From: Porodaedalea pini
Lineage: Eukaryota; Basidiomycota; Agaricomycetes; Hymenochaetales; Hymenochaetaceae
Assembly (NCBI GenBank): GCA_002794775.1
Contig: NBAY01000024.1
Location: 372,001-436,000, forward strand
Reading direction: 5' to 3'
DNA: 64,000 nucleotides
This document shows, one piece after another, positions 9,965 to 18,580 of this stretch. The translations under genes and the position numbers were made by a program. Numbering within the stretch: position 1 is the stretch's first letter; each line of letters starts with the position of its first letter. The notes under the pieces are model-generated. The model did not search any database. It was given only the letters and a program-made list of their open reading frames with translations, and was not told where the DNA came from.

Positions 9965-10712
9965 GTGCCGAAGGCCATTCGAAGAAGTCTCAAGGATATC
10001 TCTCTTGAGTCGAAGAAAACTAGGAAGTCAAAGAAGTATGTCAAGTGAATCATAATGTGCGATCTACCTGGGCACAAAAATGTTGATAAACCCTCATAGA
10101 TCCACTCCACGACCCGAATACCTAGATGAGGAATGGGTGTATGGCTATCACCTTAAGAACAGGCACCTTCGCCTTCTCGCCGAAATTTACGGCCTTCCGT
10201 GGCAATCGAGTCCTATGCATACGATGTTTCGCCTAACTGGTCACCTCGAGCTTGGCTCAAAAGTACCCTTCAAACTCCGTGCTATTGGTTATCGTGGAGG
10301 GCCCGCTCAAATTGTCACTTTCGTGGAAGACGACGGGCGCAAGCGGCTCGAGCTGAACGAATGTACGGAGAAGCAAATGGAGAAAGTGCGGCGCATGATG
10401 GGACTCCCGAAGGGATGCAAGCCGAAATGGTTCGATTGCTCGGACAACTATGAGAACGCGGAATTCAGCAGCGATGACGAGAGCGCTCCTCCCATGAATG
10501 TGACGTTCACTAAGATACATCCCGAGGATGAAATTGTGCCACGCTGCCCAGACGATGGACATTCTGGAAGCCAGTCTTCAGATGAATCATCTGACGAGTC
10601 TACAGGTGAGGATGAGGAGAGTGACTCTGATGAGTTTTCGGATGAAGATGAGTCGGATGAAGATGAGGAGAGCGACGATGTTTCAGATGGAGATGAACAG
10701 GTTGAGGCGTAG
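9965..10712 (+). CDS. YGYHLK-family protein (subtype 2), canonical start codon lost
   Basis: Exons 9965-10035 and 10100-10712 with a 64-bp intron (GTATGT...CATAG). The family start is present as GTG-CCG-AAG-GCC-ATT-CGA, where the other copies have ATG. No in-frame ATG lies upstream before a TAG, so the normal N-terminus cannot be made from an ATG. Translation would need GTG, another 5' exon or an internal ATG. Everything downstream is intact: RPEYLDEEWVYGYHLKNRHL, LPWQSSP, LTGHLELGSKVPFKLRAIGY, GGPAQIVTFVEDDGRKRLEL, RRMMGLPKGCKPKWFDCSDN, then a long Asp/Glu/Ser tail ending DGDEQVEA. It is recorded as a coding region because the frame is open, but it may be a very young pseudogene. Confidence 0.65.
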
Positions 10713-11127
10713 GATGGATTCCTTCAGTTGGTCAGATTCCTCTTAGTAAAGTTGTACAATGCCGAATACTTCGTTGTCTTGCTTTTCTCACCATGACTCG
10801 CTATGTTCCAAGCGCTGTTCTGTATGCTATTCTAAAAAATCAACGCTGTCGTCACGTTTATTCGCAGATGCTATCATCAACAAGAACCTTTGGTTGTCGC
10901 GTATTCTGTGCGTAAGACTCGTTTCCACTACACTGGAGCACCCGTTTCGAAGTCTGAACGACAAATTTTGATGGCTTCATGAACGATACGGACTGACACA
11001 AGTTACTTTAACTTACATAATAGTTTATATACCTACATAAGCACCTTGCCTTCCTTTTTCGAAGTCAACCTCTCTTTTAAACCACCTCTTTTGGACCACA
11101 TCGCGATCGACCTGAAAAGCTACCAAT

Positions 11128-11855
11128 ATGTCGAAAGCAATTCGGGCAAAATTTGAAGACCTCTCGCTCCAGCCGAAGGAAACACGGTCGAAGAAAATTA
11201 GAAAGGCTAGGTACGTGGAACGTACATAGTTTCATTTTGTTCAGTTGGAAAAACTAACGAGATCGACAGGCCCGCCTCGAAGTACATCCAATTAGAGGAG
11301 TGGATATATGGCTACCACCTCAAGAACAGGCACTTTCGTCTTCTTGCCGAGAAATACAAGCTTCCTTGGCAGAAGAACCCTGGGGGCGTCATGTTTCGTC
11401 TGGCGGAGTTCATCACTGGTGCCTCGGGAGTCTGGTTCAAGATAACCGCTATAATATATCGAGGTAAATCCGCTCGGATCGCCACATTCCTCAAAGACGA
11501 CGGTCGCAAGAGGCTGGAGAGGAACGAGTACTCGTTTGAGCAGATGGAAAAAGTGCGGGAGGTCATAGGAATTCCAGCGGGAACTAAACCGAAGTGGTTC
11601 GACCTCACGGATAACGACAGCAATGCAGAATTCAGCAGTGACGATGAGAGCTTCCCGCACGTAGAGATACGATCAACTTCGAGATGCCCGGAGCCGGAAG
11701 TCCCGATCAAGTGGTCCGGTAATGCCTATGAGGTTTGGGACTCTTCGGATGATTCCTTTGACGAGTCTTCGAATGAAGATGAAGGGAGCGATATGTATTC
11801 GGACAAAGAAGAAGGGAGCGGTATGTCTTCAGATGGAGATGAAGAAGCTGATTAG
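11128..11855 (+). CDS. YGYHLK-family acidic-tail protein (subtype 1)
   Basis: Exons 11128-11210 and 11270-11855, 222 residues. The 59-bp intron is GTACGT...GACAG. It starts MSKAIRAKFEDLSLQPKETR. The core reads LEEWIYGYHLKNRHFRLLAE, LPWQKNPGGVMFRLAEFITG, a YRGKSARIATFLKDDGRKRL stretch, then VREVIGIPAGTKPKWFDLTD. The tail includes SSDDESF, DSSDDSFDESSNEDEG and ends DGDEEAD. The gene at 15690 is almost identical, including the intron and about 100 bases on each side, so one arose recently from the other or they are being homogenised. Function unknown. Confidence 0.88.
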
Positions 11856-12070
11856 TAGGAAGAGTTCGAAGGATTGGTCAGGTTGCTTTTCAAGTTTATA
11901 ATCGATATTGTATCATGCTGAGTGCTTTCGTCGGTCTGCTTCGCTCACCAAGACCAGCCATACTCCAATTGTTGTGTCGAATGTTATCAATGATCACAGC
12001 TGTTTTTTCACGTTATTCGTGTAGCCAAGCTGTTGGGTAAATTGGCCTGAACTTTGAACCTTGATGTCTC

Positions 12071-12117
12071 GAGGCCACAAGCCACATTGGTCAAAAAGGA
12101 GTAATATAACAAGAGCA
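12071..12117 (+). promoter_or_regulatory. conserved upstream element
   Basis: GAGGCCACAAGCCACATTGG, a TCAAAAAGGAG spacer and GTAATATAACAAGAGC, about 80-125 bases before the ATG at 12196. It closely matches the blocks before the genes at 14364 and 16745 (same subtype). Confidence 0.5.
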
Positions 12118-12195
12118 TCGCGCTTCCTTTCTCATTTCCTAACCTCACATCAATTACAGCTGCATCGCGCGCGAATCATCTCAAAGCTCAACAAC

Positions 12196-12917
12196 ATGCC
12201 GAAAGCTATCCGAACGAAGCTCAAAGACCTCTCACTTCTGCCAAAGAAAATCCGGAAGTCAAAGAAGTACGTGGTTCGAGTACGCGATTTATCTTCAAGG
12301 TCTGACCAAACTCCACCAGGTCTGTCCCGAGACCTGAATATCTAGATGAGGAGTGGGTGTATGGTTATCACCTTAAGAACAGGCACATTCGCCTCCTCGC
12401 CAAAAAATACGGCCTTCCGTGGCAATCGAGTCCTATGCGAACCATGTTTCGCATAACCGGTCATCTCAGGCTCGGCTCAAAAGTACCCTTCAAACTCCGT
12501 GCTATTTGTTATCGGGGAGGGCCCGCTCAGATTGTCACTTTCGTGGAAGACGACGGGCGCAAGCGGCTCGAGCTGAATGAATGTACGGAGAAGCAGATGG
12601 AGAAAGTGCGGCGCATGATGGGACTCCCGAAGGGATGCAAGCCGAAATGGTTCGATTGCTCGGACAACTATGAGAACGCGGAATTCAGCAGCGATGATGA
12701 GAGTTTCCCTCCCATGAATGTGACGTTCACGAAGATACATCCCGAGGACGAGATTGTGCAACGCCGCTCCGACGATGGACACTCTGGAAGCCAGTCTTCA
12801 GATGAATCATCTGACGAGTGTACAGATGAGGATGAGGAGAGCGACTCTGATGAATCTTCGGATGAGGATGAGGAGAGCGATGAGGTTTCGCATGAAGATG
12901 AACAGGCTGAGGTGTAG
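12196..12917 (+). CDS. YGYHLK-family acidic-tail protein (subtype 2)
   Basis: Exons 12196-12266 and 12320-12917 with a 53-bp intron (GTACGT...CCACCAG); the product is 222 residues. It starts MPKAIRTKLKDLSLLPKKIR. Subtype 2 marks are VPRPEYLDEEWVYGYHLKNR, a LPWQSSP segment, MFRITGHLRLGSKVPFKL, GGPAQIVTFVEDDGRKRLEL, MEKVRRMMGLPKGCKPKW and FDCSDNYENAEFSSDDESF. The tail is the most acidic part of the protein, with repeated DEDEES units. This is the only subtype 2 copy in the main array with both an ATG and an uninterrupted frame. Function unknown. Confidence 0.9.
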
Positions 12918-13200
12918 GAAGGATTCAGTTAGTTGGTCAGATTCTTAGAAAATTGTATAGTATCGAGTATCCCGTTGTCTTGCTTTGCTCGTCATGACTC
13001 GATATGTTCCAAATACTGTTCTATATGCCATTCTAAAAAAACCAGCGCTGCTGGAGTCGCACGTTTATTCGTAGATTCTGTCATCATCAAGATTATTTGG
13101 TTACCGCGTATTCTGCGCGTAAGATTCGCTCCCACTATACTGGAGCAGCTGGGCCCCCGAGTTAATTCTGAAGTCTGAACGAGTCGTAAACGATACGGAC

Positions 13201-13240
13201 TGGCACAAGCCACTTTAACTTACATAATACTTGATATAAA
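13201..13240 (+). promoter_or_regulatory. conserved upstream element, subtype 1 variant
   Basis: TGGCACAAGCCACTTTAACT followed by TACATAATACTTGATATAAA, about 90-125 bases before the start at 13328. The subtype 1 copies at 10991-11030 and 15561-15600 carry the same variant. Confidence 0.45.
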
Positions 13241-13327
13241 TAGGCATTCACCTTCCTTTTTCGAAGTCAGCCTCTTTTAAACCGCCTCTTCTATACTGGA
13301 TTGCGATCCAACTGAAAGGTTATCAAT

Positions 13328-14029
13328 ATGTCGAGAGCAATTCGAACAAAACTTGAAGACCTCTCGCTTCAGCCAGGAAAGTCAGTCGAAGAAAGCCAAG
13401 AAGACGAGGTACGTATGTGCAATAAGCATACGCTCTACCAGAGCCGAAGAACTAACAAAGCCGCCTGAGCCGCCAATATATCCTCTTCGAAATACTTATT
13501 ATACGAGGAATGGGCATATGGATATCATCTCAAGAACAGGCACCTTCGTCTCCTTGCCGAGAAATATAACCTCCCCTGGCAGAAAAACCCCGTGCGCGTC
13601 ATGTTTCGTCTGTCGGACTTCTTCAAACGCGCCACGGGAGTCGACTACAGGACGACACCTGTAGTCTATCGAGGGAAAGCCGCTCAGATCGTCACTTTCC
13701 TCAGAGACGATGGACGCAAGAGACTGGAGCTGAATAAGTTCTCGCAGGAGGATATGGAAAAAGTGCGGGACATCATAGGGATCCCGGCAGGGACAAAGCC
13801 GAAGTAGTTTGACGTTTCGGACAATGACAGTCACGCAGAGTTCAGCAGCGATGATGAGAGCTCTCCTCCTGTGGAGTTTCCGGCTACGATGAAATACCAC
13901 GAAGAGGAAAACCGGGACGAATATTGTGGTAATGAGAGTTGGGACTCTTCGGATGATTCCTCTGAGGAGTCTTCGGATGAAGATGAGGGGAGCGACATGT
14001 CTTCGGACAGAGAAGAAGGGTTTGATTAG
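13328..14029 (+). pseudogene. YGYHLK-family pseudogene (subtype 1)
   Basis: Starts MSRAIRTKLEDLSLQP, so the start codon is intact, but three lesions follow. A net 2-base deletion near 13370-13385 shifts exon 1 (CAGCCAGGAAAG against CAGCCGAAGGAAAC in the sister copies). The splice acceptor is lost: sisters read CCAATAG|ATCC and this copy reads CCAATATATCC at about 13480. A nonsense codon TAG at 13805-13807 replaces the Trp of the invariant KPKW motif. The core (YLLYEEWAYGYHLKNRHLRL, RLSDFFKRATGVDYRTTP) and the tail, ending at TAG 14027-14029, are otherwise well kept, so inactivation is recent. Confidence 0.85.
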
Positions 14030-14363
14030 AAGGAACAGTTCGAAGGATGGGTCAGGTTGCTCTTTACAACATTGTATCACGCTGAGCGCTTTCATCGTTT
14101 TGCTTTGCTCAGCAAGACTCGCTATACTTACTCCAACTGTTGTTCCGATTGTCGTGCTCACTCGTTCAGTCAAGCTGGTAAGTTGGCCTGAATTTCGAGT
14201 CTTGTCGACTCCGTGAACGGGAATATCAACAGTGTTTAGAGGCCACAAGCCACAATGATCAAAAAGGAATAGTATGATAAGAACGTCGCGCTTCCTTTCT
14301 CATTTCCTAACTTCACATCCACTACAGCTGCATTGCGCGCGAGTCATCTTGTAACTCAACAAC

Positions 14364-15108
14364 ATGCCGAAAGCTATTCGAACGAAGCTCAAGGACCTCT
14401 CGCTTCAGTCAAAGAAAAACCGCAAGTCAAAGAGGTACGTGAATCAAGCATGCGACTTATCTTCGAGGGCTGACCGTCAGACTCCACCAGGTCTGTCCCG
14501 AGACCTGAATATCTAGATGAGGATTGGGTGTATGGCTATCACCTCAAGATCAGACACATTCGCCTCCTCGCCAAAAAATACGGCCTTCCGTGGCAAACGG
14601 ATCCTCTGGGCACCATGTTTCGCATAACCGGTCATCTCAGGCTCGGCTCAAAAGTACCCTTCAAACTCCGTGCTATTGGTTATCGGGGAGGGTCTGCTCA
14701 GATCGTCACTTTCGTGGAAGACGACGGGCGCAAGCGGCTCGAGCTGAATGAATGTACGGAGAAGCAGATGGAGAAGGTGCGGCGCATGATGGGACTTCCG
14801 AAGGGATGCAAGCCGAATGGTTCGATTGCTCGGACAACTATGAGAACGCGGAATTCAGCAGCGATGACGAGAGCGCTCCTCCCATGAATGTGACGTTCAC
14901 TAAGACACATCCCGAGGATGAAATTGTGCCACACTACTCCGATGATGGACGCTCTGGAAGCGAGACTTCTGGTAAATCATCTGACGAGTCTACAGATGAG
15001 GATGAGGATGAGGAGAGCGACTCGGATGAGTCTTCGGATGAAGATGAGTCGGATGAAGATGAGGAGAGCGACGATGTTTCAGATGGAGATGAACAGGTTG
15101 AGGCGTAG
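14364..15108 (+). pseudogene. YGYHLK-family pseudogene (subtype 2), one-base deletion
   Basis: Exons 14364-14434 and 14491-15108 with an intact 56-bp intron. The frame is normal from MPKAIRTKLKDLSLQSKK through LDEDWVYGYHLKIRHIRLLA, LPWQTDPLGTMFRITGHLRL and MMGLPKGCKP. At about 14815-14819 one A is missing (GCCGAATGG where other copies have GCCGAAATGG), shifting the frame at the KPKW codon. The shifted frame would end soon after 14880, while the acidic tail is kept open in the other frame to 15108. A sequencing error would give the same picture, so the deletion should be confirmed. Confidence 0.8.
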
Positions 15109-15560
15109 GAAGGGACTCCCTCGGTTGGTTACATTCCTCTTCGCAAGGTTGTACAATTCCAAGTATTTCGTTGTCTTGCTTTGCTCACCATGACTCGCTA
15201 TGTTCCAAACGCTGTCTGATTTGTCGCATTCAGCGTTGAAGATGTGAAGATGGAAGTGGAAAGAATGTCGATGTTTCAAACGGAATTAAGAGACATGAGT
15301 AGGCGAGGGTTGACGGAGTGGTCAGATTGCTCTTTTCTTACTGTACGATACATACCAACTCGAAATGCTTTCATTGTTTTACTGTGCTCACCATGAGTAA
15401 ATGTTGTCATCAGCGTTATTTCAAAGAACTATTGGTTACCTCGTATTCTGCGCATAAGACCCATTTCCGCTACACTGGAGCAGCCGAGCCCTCGAATTGT
15501 TTCGAATTCTGAAGTCTGAGCGACAATTTTGACGGCTTCAAAGTTCATAACGGTATGGGC
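15109..15560. other. spacer between YGYHLK copies
   Basis: 3' flank of the copy above, including a GCTCACCATGACTCGCTATG block near 15184-15203, and a second partial flank-like block near 15385-15400 (TGTGCTCACCATGAG). This suggests that an extra copy once lay here and was deleted. Confidence 0.4.
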
Positions 15561-15689
15561 TGGCACAAGCCACTTCAGCTTACATAATACTTTACATACA
15601 TAAACATCTCGCCTTCCTTTTTCGAAGTCAACCTCTTTTAAAACCACCTCTTTTGGACCACATCGCGATCGACCTGAAAAGCTACCAAT

Positions 15690-16417
15690 ATGCCGAAAGC
15701 GATTCGGGCAAAATTTGAAGACCTCTCGCTCCAGCCGAAGGAAACACGGTCGAAGAAAATTAGAAAGGCTAGGTACGTGGAACGTACATAGTTTCATTTT
15801 GTTCAGTTGGAAAAACTAACGAGATCGACAGGCCCGCCTCGAAGTACATCCAATTAGAGGAGTGGATATATGGCTACCACCTCAAGAACAGGCACTTTCG
15901 TCTTCTTGCCGAGAAATACAGGCTCCCTTGGCAGAAGAACCCTGGGGGAGTCATGTTTCGTCTGGCGGAGTTCATCACTGACACCTCGGGAGTCTGGTTC
16001 AAGATAACCGCTACAACATATCGAGGTAGACCCGCTCGGATCGCCACATTCCTCAAAGACGACGGTCGCAAGAGGCTGGAGAGGAACGAGTACTCGTTTG
16101 AGCAGATGGAAAAAGTGCGGGAGGTCATAGGAATTCCAGCGGGAACTAAACCGAAGTGGTTCGACCTCACGGATAACGACAGCAATGCAGAATTCAGCAG
16201 TGACGATGAGAGCTTCCCGCACGTGGAGATACGACCAACTTCGAGATGCCCGGAGCCGGAAGTCCCGATCAAGTGGTCCGGTAATGCCTATGAGGTTTGG
16301 GACTCTTCGGATGATTCCTTTGACGAGTCTTCGAATGAAGATGAAGGGAGTGATATGTATTCGGACAAAGAAGAAGGGAACGGTATGTCTTCAGATGGAG
16401 ATGAAGAAGCTGATTAG
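15690..16417 (+). CDS. YGYHLK-family acidic-tail protein (subtype 1)
   Basis: Exons 15690-15772 and 15832-16417, 222 residues, with a 59-bp intron identical in sequence to that of the gene at 11128. It starts MPKAIRAKFEDLSLQPKETR. The core is LEEWIYGYHLKNRHFRLLAE, LPWQKNPGGVMFRLAEFITD, YRGRPARIATFLKDDGRKRL, VREVIGIPAGTKPKWFDLTD; the tail ends DGDEEAD. Differences from the sister copy are a handful of substitutions, for example RPAR for KSAR, RPTS for RSTS and GNG for GSG. The downstream flank also matches to about 16610, making this block one of the most recent duplications in the window. Function unknown. Confidence 0.88.
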
Positions 16418-16620
16418 TAGGAAGAGTTCGAAGGATTGGTCAGGTTGCTTTTCAAGTTTATAATCGATGTTGTATCATGCTGAGTGCCTTCGTCGGTCTG
16501 CTTCGCTCACCAAGACCCGCCATACTCCAATTGTTGTGTCGAATGTTATCAATGATCACAGCTGTTTTTTTTCACGTTATTCGTGTAGTCAAGCTGTTGG
16601 GTAAATTGGCCTGAACTTTG

Positions 16621-16666
16621 AGGCCACAAGTCACATTGATCAAAAAGGAATAGTATAATAAGAACG
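16621..16666 (+). promoter_or_regulatory. conserved upstream element
   Basis: AGGCCACAAGTCACATTGAT, a CAAAAAGGAA spacer, then AGTATAATAAGAACGTCGCG, about 80-125 bases before the start at 16745. Nearly identical to 14240-14290. Confidence 0.5.
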
Positions 16667-16744
16667 TCGCGCTTCCTTTCTCATTTCCTAACTTCACATC
16701 CATTACAGCTGCATTGCGCGCGAGTCATCTCAAAACTCAACAAC

Positions 16745-17429
16745 ATGCCGAAAGCTATTCGAACGAAGCTCAAGGACCTCTCGCTTCAGTCAAAGAAAAA
16801 CCGCAAGTCAAAGAGGTACGTGAATCGGGCACGCGACTTATCTTCAAGGTTTGACCAGACTCCTCCAGGTCTGTCCCGAGACCTGGATGAGGATTGGGTG
16901 TATGGCTATCACCTCAAAATCAGACATATTCGCCTCCTCGCCAAAAAATACGGCCTTCCATGGCAAACGGATCCTCTGGGCACCATGTTTCGCATCACCG
17001 GTTACCTCAGGCTTGGCTCCAAAGTACCCTTCAAACTCCGCGCTATTTGTTATCGTGGAGGGTCTGCTCAGATTGTCACTTTCGTGGAAGACGACGGGCG
17101 CAAGCGGCTCGGAGCTGAATGAATGTACGGAGAAGCAGATGGAGAAAGTGCGGCGCATGATGGGACTCCCGAAGGGATGCAAGCCGAAATGGTTCGATTG
17201 CTCGGACAACTATGAGAACGCGGAATTCAGCAGCGATGACGAGAGTTTCCCTCCCATGAATGTGACGTTCACGAAGATACATCCCGAGGACGAGATTGTG
17301 CAACGCCGCTCCGACGATGGACATTCTGGAAGCCAGTCTTCGGGTGAATCATCTGACGAGTGTACAGATGAGGATGAGGATGAGGAGAGCGACGACGATT
17401 CAGATGGAGATGAACAAGTTGAGGTGTAA
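16745..17429 (+). pseudogene. YGYHLK-family pseudogene (subtype 2)
   Basis: Exon 1 is 16745-16815 and the 53-bp intron is 16816-16868. Exon 2 lacks 8 bases present in sister copies (CCTGGATGAGG where they have CCTGAATATCTAGATGAGG), so the spliced message reaches a TGA at once. If the intron is kept, 53 minus 8 is a multiple of three and the frame runs on through LDEDWVYGYHLK to 17122. A further one-base G insertion at 17111-17112 (CTCGGAGCTG for CTCGAGCTG) shifts the frame again, so neither form gives the full protein. The tail, ending DGDEQVEV at 17429, is shorter than in sisters. Confidence 0.82.
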
Positions 17430-17479
17430 AAAAGCATTATTATTGAAGGGCTTGTCAGATTACCCCTCGTCTACCAGAC

Positions 17480-18005
17480 TTCATCACAGCCACCTCCTAT
17501 GCACACTAACATATCGAAATAAACCCGCTCGGATCGTCACGTTGATCAAAAGGCGACGGGACGCAAGAGGCCAGAAAGGAACGTCTTCACACACGATCGG
17601 AACGGAAAGCGTGCGAGAGACCATAGAAATTCCAGAGGGGGGGAGGGGCCGGGGGGGGAGGGGCCGGGGGGGGGGGGGCAAGCCTGACCCGAAGCAGGTT
17701 TCGATCTTCAAGTTTCGGACAACGACGATATACATGTATAGTACTACATAGTGTAGAGTCCAGCAGCGATGATGAGAGTTTCCCCGGGCCGCCCATGGAC
17801 TTGAAAAGTTGAAGTTGACGCGGCCGACGGTGAAAGACCAGAGAAAGGACATTCCGAGTAAGCGGTCGGATAGTGCTTTTCAGGGCTGCGACTCTCCAGA
17901 TAATTAAGTACTCTGACAACTTCTCTGGTGGGTCTTTGGATGAAGATGAAGGGACTCAAAGGAGCGAGTGATGCTTCAGATGGAGATGGAGGAACTGAAG
18001 AGTAG
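17480..18005 (+). pseudogene. decayed YGYHLK-family copy (subtype 1-like)
   Basis: Only the second half survives: YRNKPARIVTLIKRRRDARG corresponds to the YRGKSARIATFLKDDGRKR segment, followed by VRETIEIPE for VREVIGIPA. A guanine-rich tract then replaces the GTKPKW codons, with later traces of CGGACAACGACG, AGTCCAGCAGCGATGATGAG and an acidic tail ending GGTEE before TAG near 18005. The core start and exon 1 are gone. Confidence 0.65.
17637..17678 (+). repeat. guanine-rich simple tract
   Basis: Runs of 7, 4, 8, 4 and 13 G separated by single A or CC, inside the decayed copy. The pattern could fold as a G-quadruplex and could also be an expansion or a sequencing artefact. Confidence 0.8.
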
Positions 18006-18430
18006 GCAAAGCAACATTGTACGCTACGACTCGGAAGCGTTTCTGTTGTTTCGCTTTGCCCACCTCGACTTGCTATATATGTTCCAAATACTAGCATCAA
18101 TGTTGACTTTTTTTTGTGCAGCACGCGTCTTCGTATAATAAGCTGCATTCAATCTGTCCGTTGATTCCTCGTCATCGTGCGTGATCACCAGAGGAATGAT
18201 TTCGTTTCCTTCATTTTATTATACTGCATCGTACAGACATGATTCAAAGGCTTCAAGACAAAAATGAAGTACAGGAAAGGAAAGCGAAAGCAACCAATGA
18301 AAAAAAAAACGAGTACGATAAAGTAGAGGAAACCATGTAGTATGAAGGCAAGGCAAGATTACAAGGAACTCCGAACACAGCGACCGTCCTTCCTATTCTT
18401 CAATCGGAAAACCCCAACAACACACAATGC
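18006..18430. other. intergenic, convergent 3' flanks
   Basis: 3' flank of the decayed copy (a variant of the family downstream block near 18045-18080) and 3' flank of acetyl-CoA synthetase. An A-rich run lies at about 18299-18310. Confidence 0.4.
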
Positions 18431-18544
18431 TCACGCAGCGCCCTCCGAGACCCTCGCCTTGATCTGCTCAACGACCGACGGGTCCGCAAGCGTGCTGAGG
18501 TCGCCGAGCTGGTCGCCCTCGCCCGCAACGATCTTGCGCAGCAC

Positions 18545-18580
<36 letters not shown>

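Noticed and set aside
808..17429. The acidic-tail family as secreted effectors or toxins
   Set aside because: No signal peptide is seen in any copy; the basic start and acidic tail fit an intracellular, possibly nuclear, protein better.
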